Below the pieces are notes generated by a model that made no database searches, had not been told where the DNA came from, and saw only the letters and a list, made by a program, of their open reading frames with translations. From Glebionis coronaria (Eukaryota; Streptophyta; Magnoliopsida; Asterales; Asteraceae): a DNA stretch of 64,000 nt. Below are positions 62,311 through 64,000 of the stretch, one piece after another. Position 1 is the stretch's first letter, and each line of letters begins with the position of its first letter. The stretch covers positions 24,811,580 through 24,875,579 of the forward strand of contig CM046881.1 in the NCBI GenBank assembly GCA_025667525.1. Reading direction: 5' to 3'. Made by a program: the position numbers and the translations under genes.

Positions 62311-64000
62311 GATCTTTCTTACTTTTCACAGTGTGTGAAGAAGCAAGGAAATATGAAAGTGTGTCCTAATGAGATATTTGATGATCTCAAATGGCTCTAG
62401 ACTCGATCGTGCATTTTGGATTTTTAGTGATCGGAGGCTGGAGAGGAGTGCCACCTTTTCAATACCAATTTATTCGGAGTGAATAAATCAATAGATAATG
62501 TGTTGATCTCCGTGTGATTAAAACAAATACCTTTTCAGAGATATTTGAGTTAGCTGGGAAGGGTTGTGCATTGCATCACTGGGTCCATGACGTCTTTCTT
62601 CAATATCGAGAATCATTAACAAAAATGATCTCAATAGCATATGTATTGACTCGGTTTCTGCCTAAAGTTGTAAGGAGGGCTTCTTTCTTTACACCCTTTA
62701 TCTTTACAATTCTTTTTCATTCTTCAACCCCTTCAATGCTTACCAATACGTCATCACTAGCACCTTGTTGTGATTGTTCCAGTGCTAACTTAAGTACTTG
62801 GTCGGCATTCAGCTACGTTCACAATCTTTCTCCATCTTTCCTAAGGACTACTATTTCTAGCTATGGAATGTCCTTGGGAAGATTCCTCCGGTTCTAGAGG
62901 AATCATTGGACTTTAACCTATCCTACCATCCTTATGTCACCCCAATCTTCATCATCGTGAATAGAGATGTTTTGGGTAAGTGTATGTCACCATGAAATCC
63001 ATTTTGAAATGCAAATCCATTTTGCTCCCCCTTAACATATGCTACGATATCCGAAAACATTTTGCACATGTCGGGATGAGCTATCACGTTAAGTCAAACC
63101 ATTTATGATTGATCATATCCCATATTAAATCACATTTTCTCCCCCATATTAAAAATATTAACCCAATCGATGTTTTTAATATCAATTGATTTAATAGCAT
63201 TTTAAGTAAATTTGGGAAGAAAAATGCAAATCCAATTATCTTCATAAATTACACAAGCTCCCCCTCAAATTAATGAGGGTGTGCTGAAACGTAAATTAAA
63301 TACCTTTTAAACACAAGTGTAAGGTATTTATTACGTGCAAAGATCATATATAATAATGAATTCACAAGATTAACAATTTACGAGGTAGGACCTGAATGAT
63401 GGAGAACATCATATGAGAGATTCACATGGTTCTTGTTCACGAATGTTGGTCACCTCGTCACGTCCCCGAGAAACTTAATTCCCGTTGTTGAGTCAAAGCT
63501 TTCCGGTGAAATGCTTGACTTGATTATGAAAAGCGGGTTGCTATCTGAAATAATAGCAAACCATTTTGAGCATGTTTTAAAAGTTTGAACTTCTGCTCGA
63601 ACTTTATTTACAACCCCGTGTCATTATTGAATGACATTTCTAGGTTCGTAAATATTATCGATTCCAGAAGACATGCTCTTTTTATCAAAACATTTTTGAA
63701 TACACAATTTTGAAAGATTTAGAAAAACCTTTTGAGAAATTCTCGAAAAATTGTGTTCAAAGTTTTGAAAAACAATTACTTGAGCTTAAGATGTTGAATA
63801 TCTTAAAAGCGAGCTCAAGTCCGAGAAGTTGTGAACTTCCCGTTGTTAAGGATAAGTTACCATCGGCGATAAACTTTCCTTTTATCTGAAGGACGAGTCC
63901 TAAGCTGACATTTACTTAGAAGTCGTGTTCATGAGCTTGAAAACTTTGACTGTTTAAACGGAAAGCTCATGACCGAGAAAGGTTAATTTCTCGTTACGAG

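Larger units (their letters stand above)
61300..64000 (-). mobile_element. 3' internal region of the copia-type element, no intact gene
   Basis: Continues from the tract to the window edge. No RT, RNase H or integrase motif is seen, so this is post-pol sequence. It holds a diverged 198-bp tandem duplication, coding-like minus-strand fragments and further polypurine-like sites on the minus strand: near 63022 (AAGGGGGAGCAAAA), 63140 (ATGGGGGAGAAAA) and 63260 (GAGGGGGAGCTTG). Multiple tracts upstream of the 3' LTR are known from Sireviruses, which is the main reason for that tentative label. The plus-strand ORF 62514-62897 runs against the element and is not supported. Confidence 0.5.

Noticed and set aside
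62514..62897. 127-codon plus-strand ORF
   Set aside because: Antisense to the element. The opposite strand looks more coding-like.

Overview
The window looks like nuclear heterochromatin from a flowering plant. The organism cannot be named from the sequence, but the mix is typical: an AT-rich satellite with a period of about 698 bp, an Athila-type Ty3/gypsy element, two Ty1/copia-type elements and a hAT-type MITE. I see no host protein gene, rRNA, tRNA or CRISPR array. The only real protein-coding ancestry is a broken gag-pol on the minus strand, plus weak remnants near the right edge. LAYOUT. 1-35080: satellite, about 51 units. Higher-order repeats (HORs) of six units (4.19 kb) run from 1 to about 21.6 kb, giving way to three-unit (2.1 kb) and five-unit (3.49 kb) patterns up to 30.7 kb, then irregular units. 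35081-55163: a 20.1-kb Athila-like element inserted in phase into the array, all on the minus strand. Its 3' LTR is at 35081-38858, its gag-pol remnants at 47167-41032, and its 5' LTR at about 47724-55163. A 478-bp hAT-like MITE (41891-42368) splits the integrase. A 3599-bp non-autonomous copia-type element (48668-52266) sits inside the 5' LTR. 55164-59669: the satellite resumes exactly where it was interrupted, here with a four-unit HOR. 59674-61164: a probable copia (possibly Sirevirus) LTR on the minus strand. 61165-64000: the 3' internal part of that element, leaving the window. HISTORY. The satellite was amplified first. The Athila element then inserted; its LTRs differ by roughly 1-4% in the stretches compared by eye. 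The MITE and the small copia element inserted into it later; the copia LTRs differ at 5 of 576 sites. No cooperating gene set exists here; the units are parasitic DNA nested in satellite. MOST INTERESTING. All three LTR elements carry inverted repeats at or around the polypurine tract/LTR junction, most strikingly a nested multi-stem structure at 61090-61228. Other points are duplicated polypurine tracts, two short-motif arrays inside the non-autonomous copia element, the changing HOR multiplicity along one array, and a decayed coding-like frame in the satellite monomer. Short ORFs of 60-90 codons that recur every 700 bp are by-products of the satellite and are not annotated as genes.
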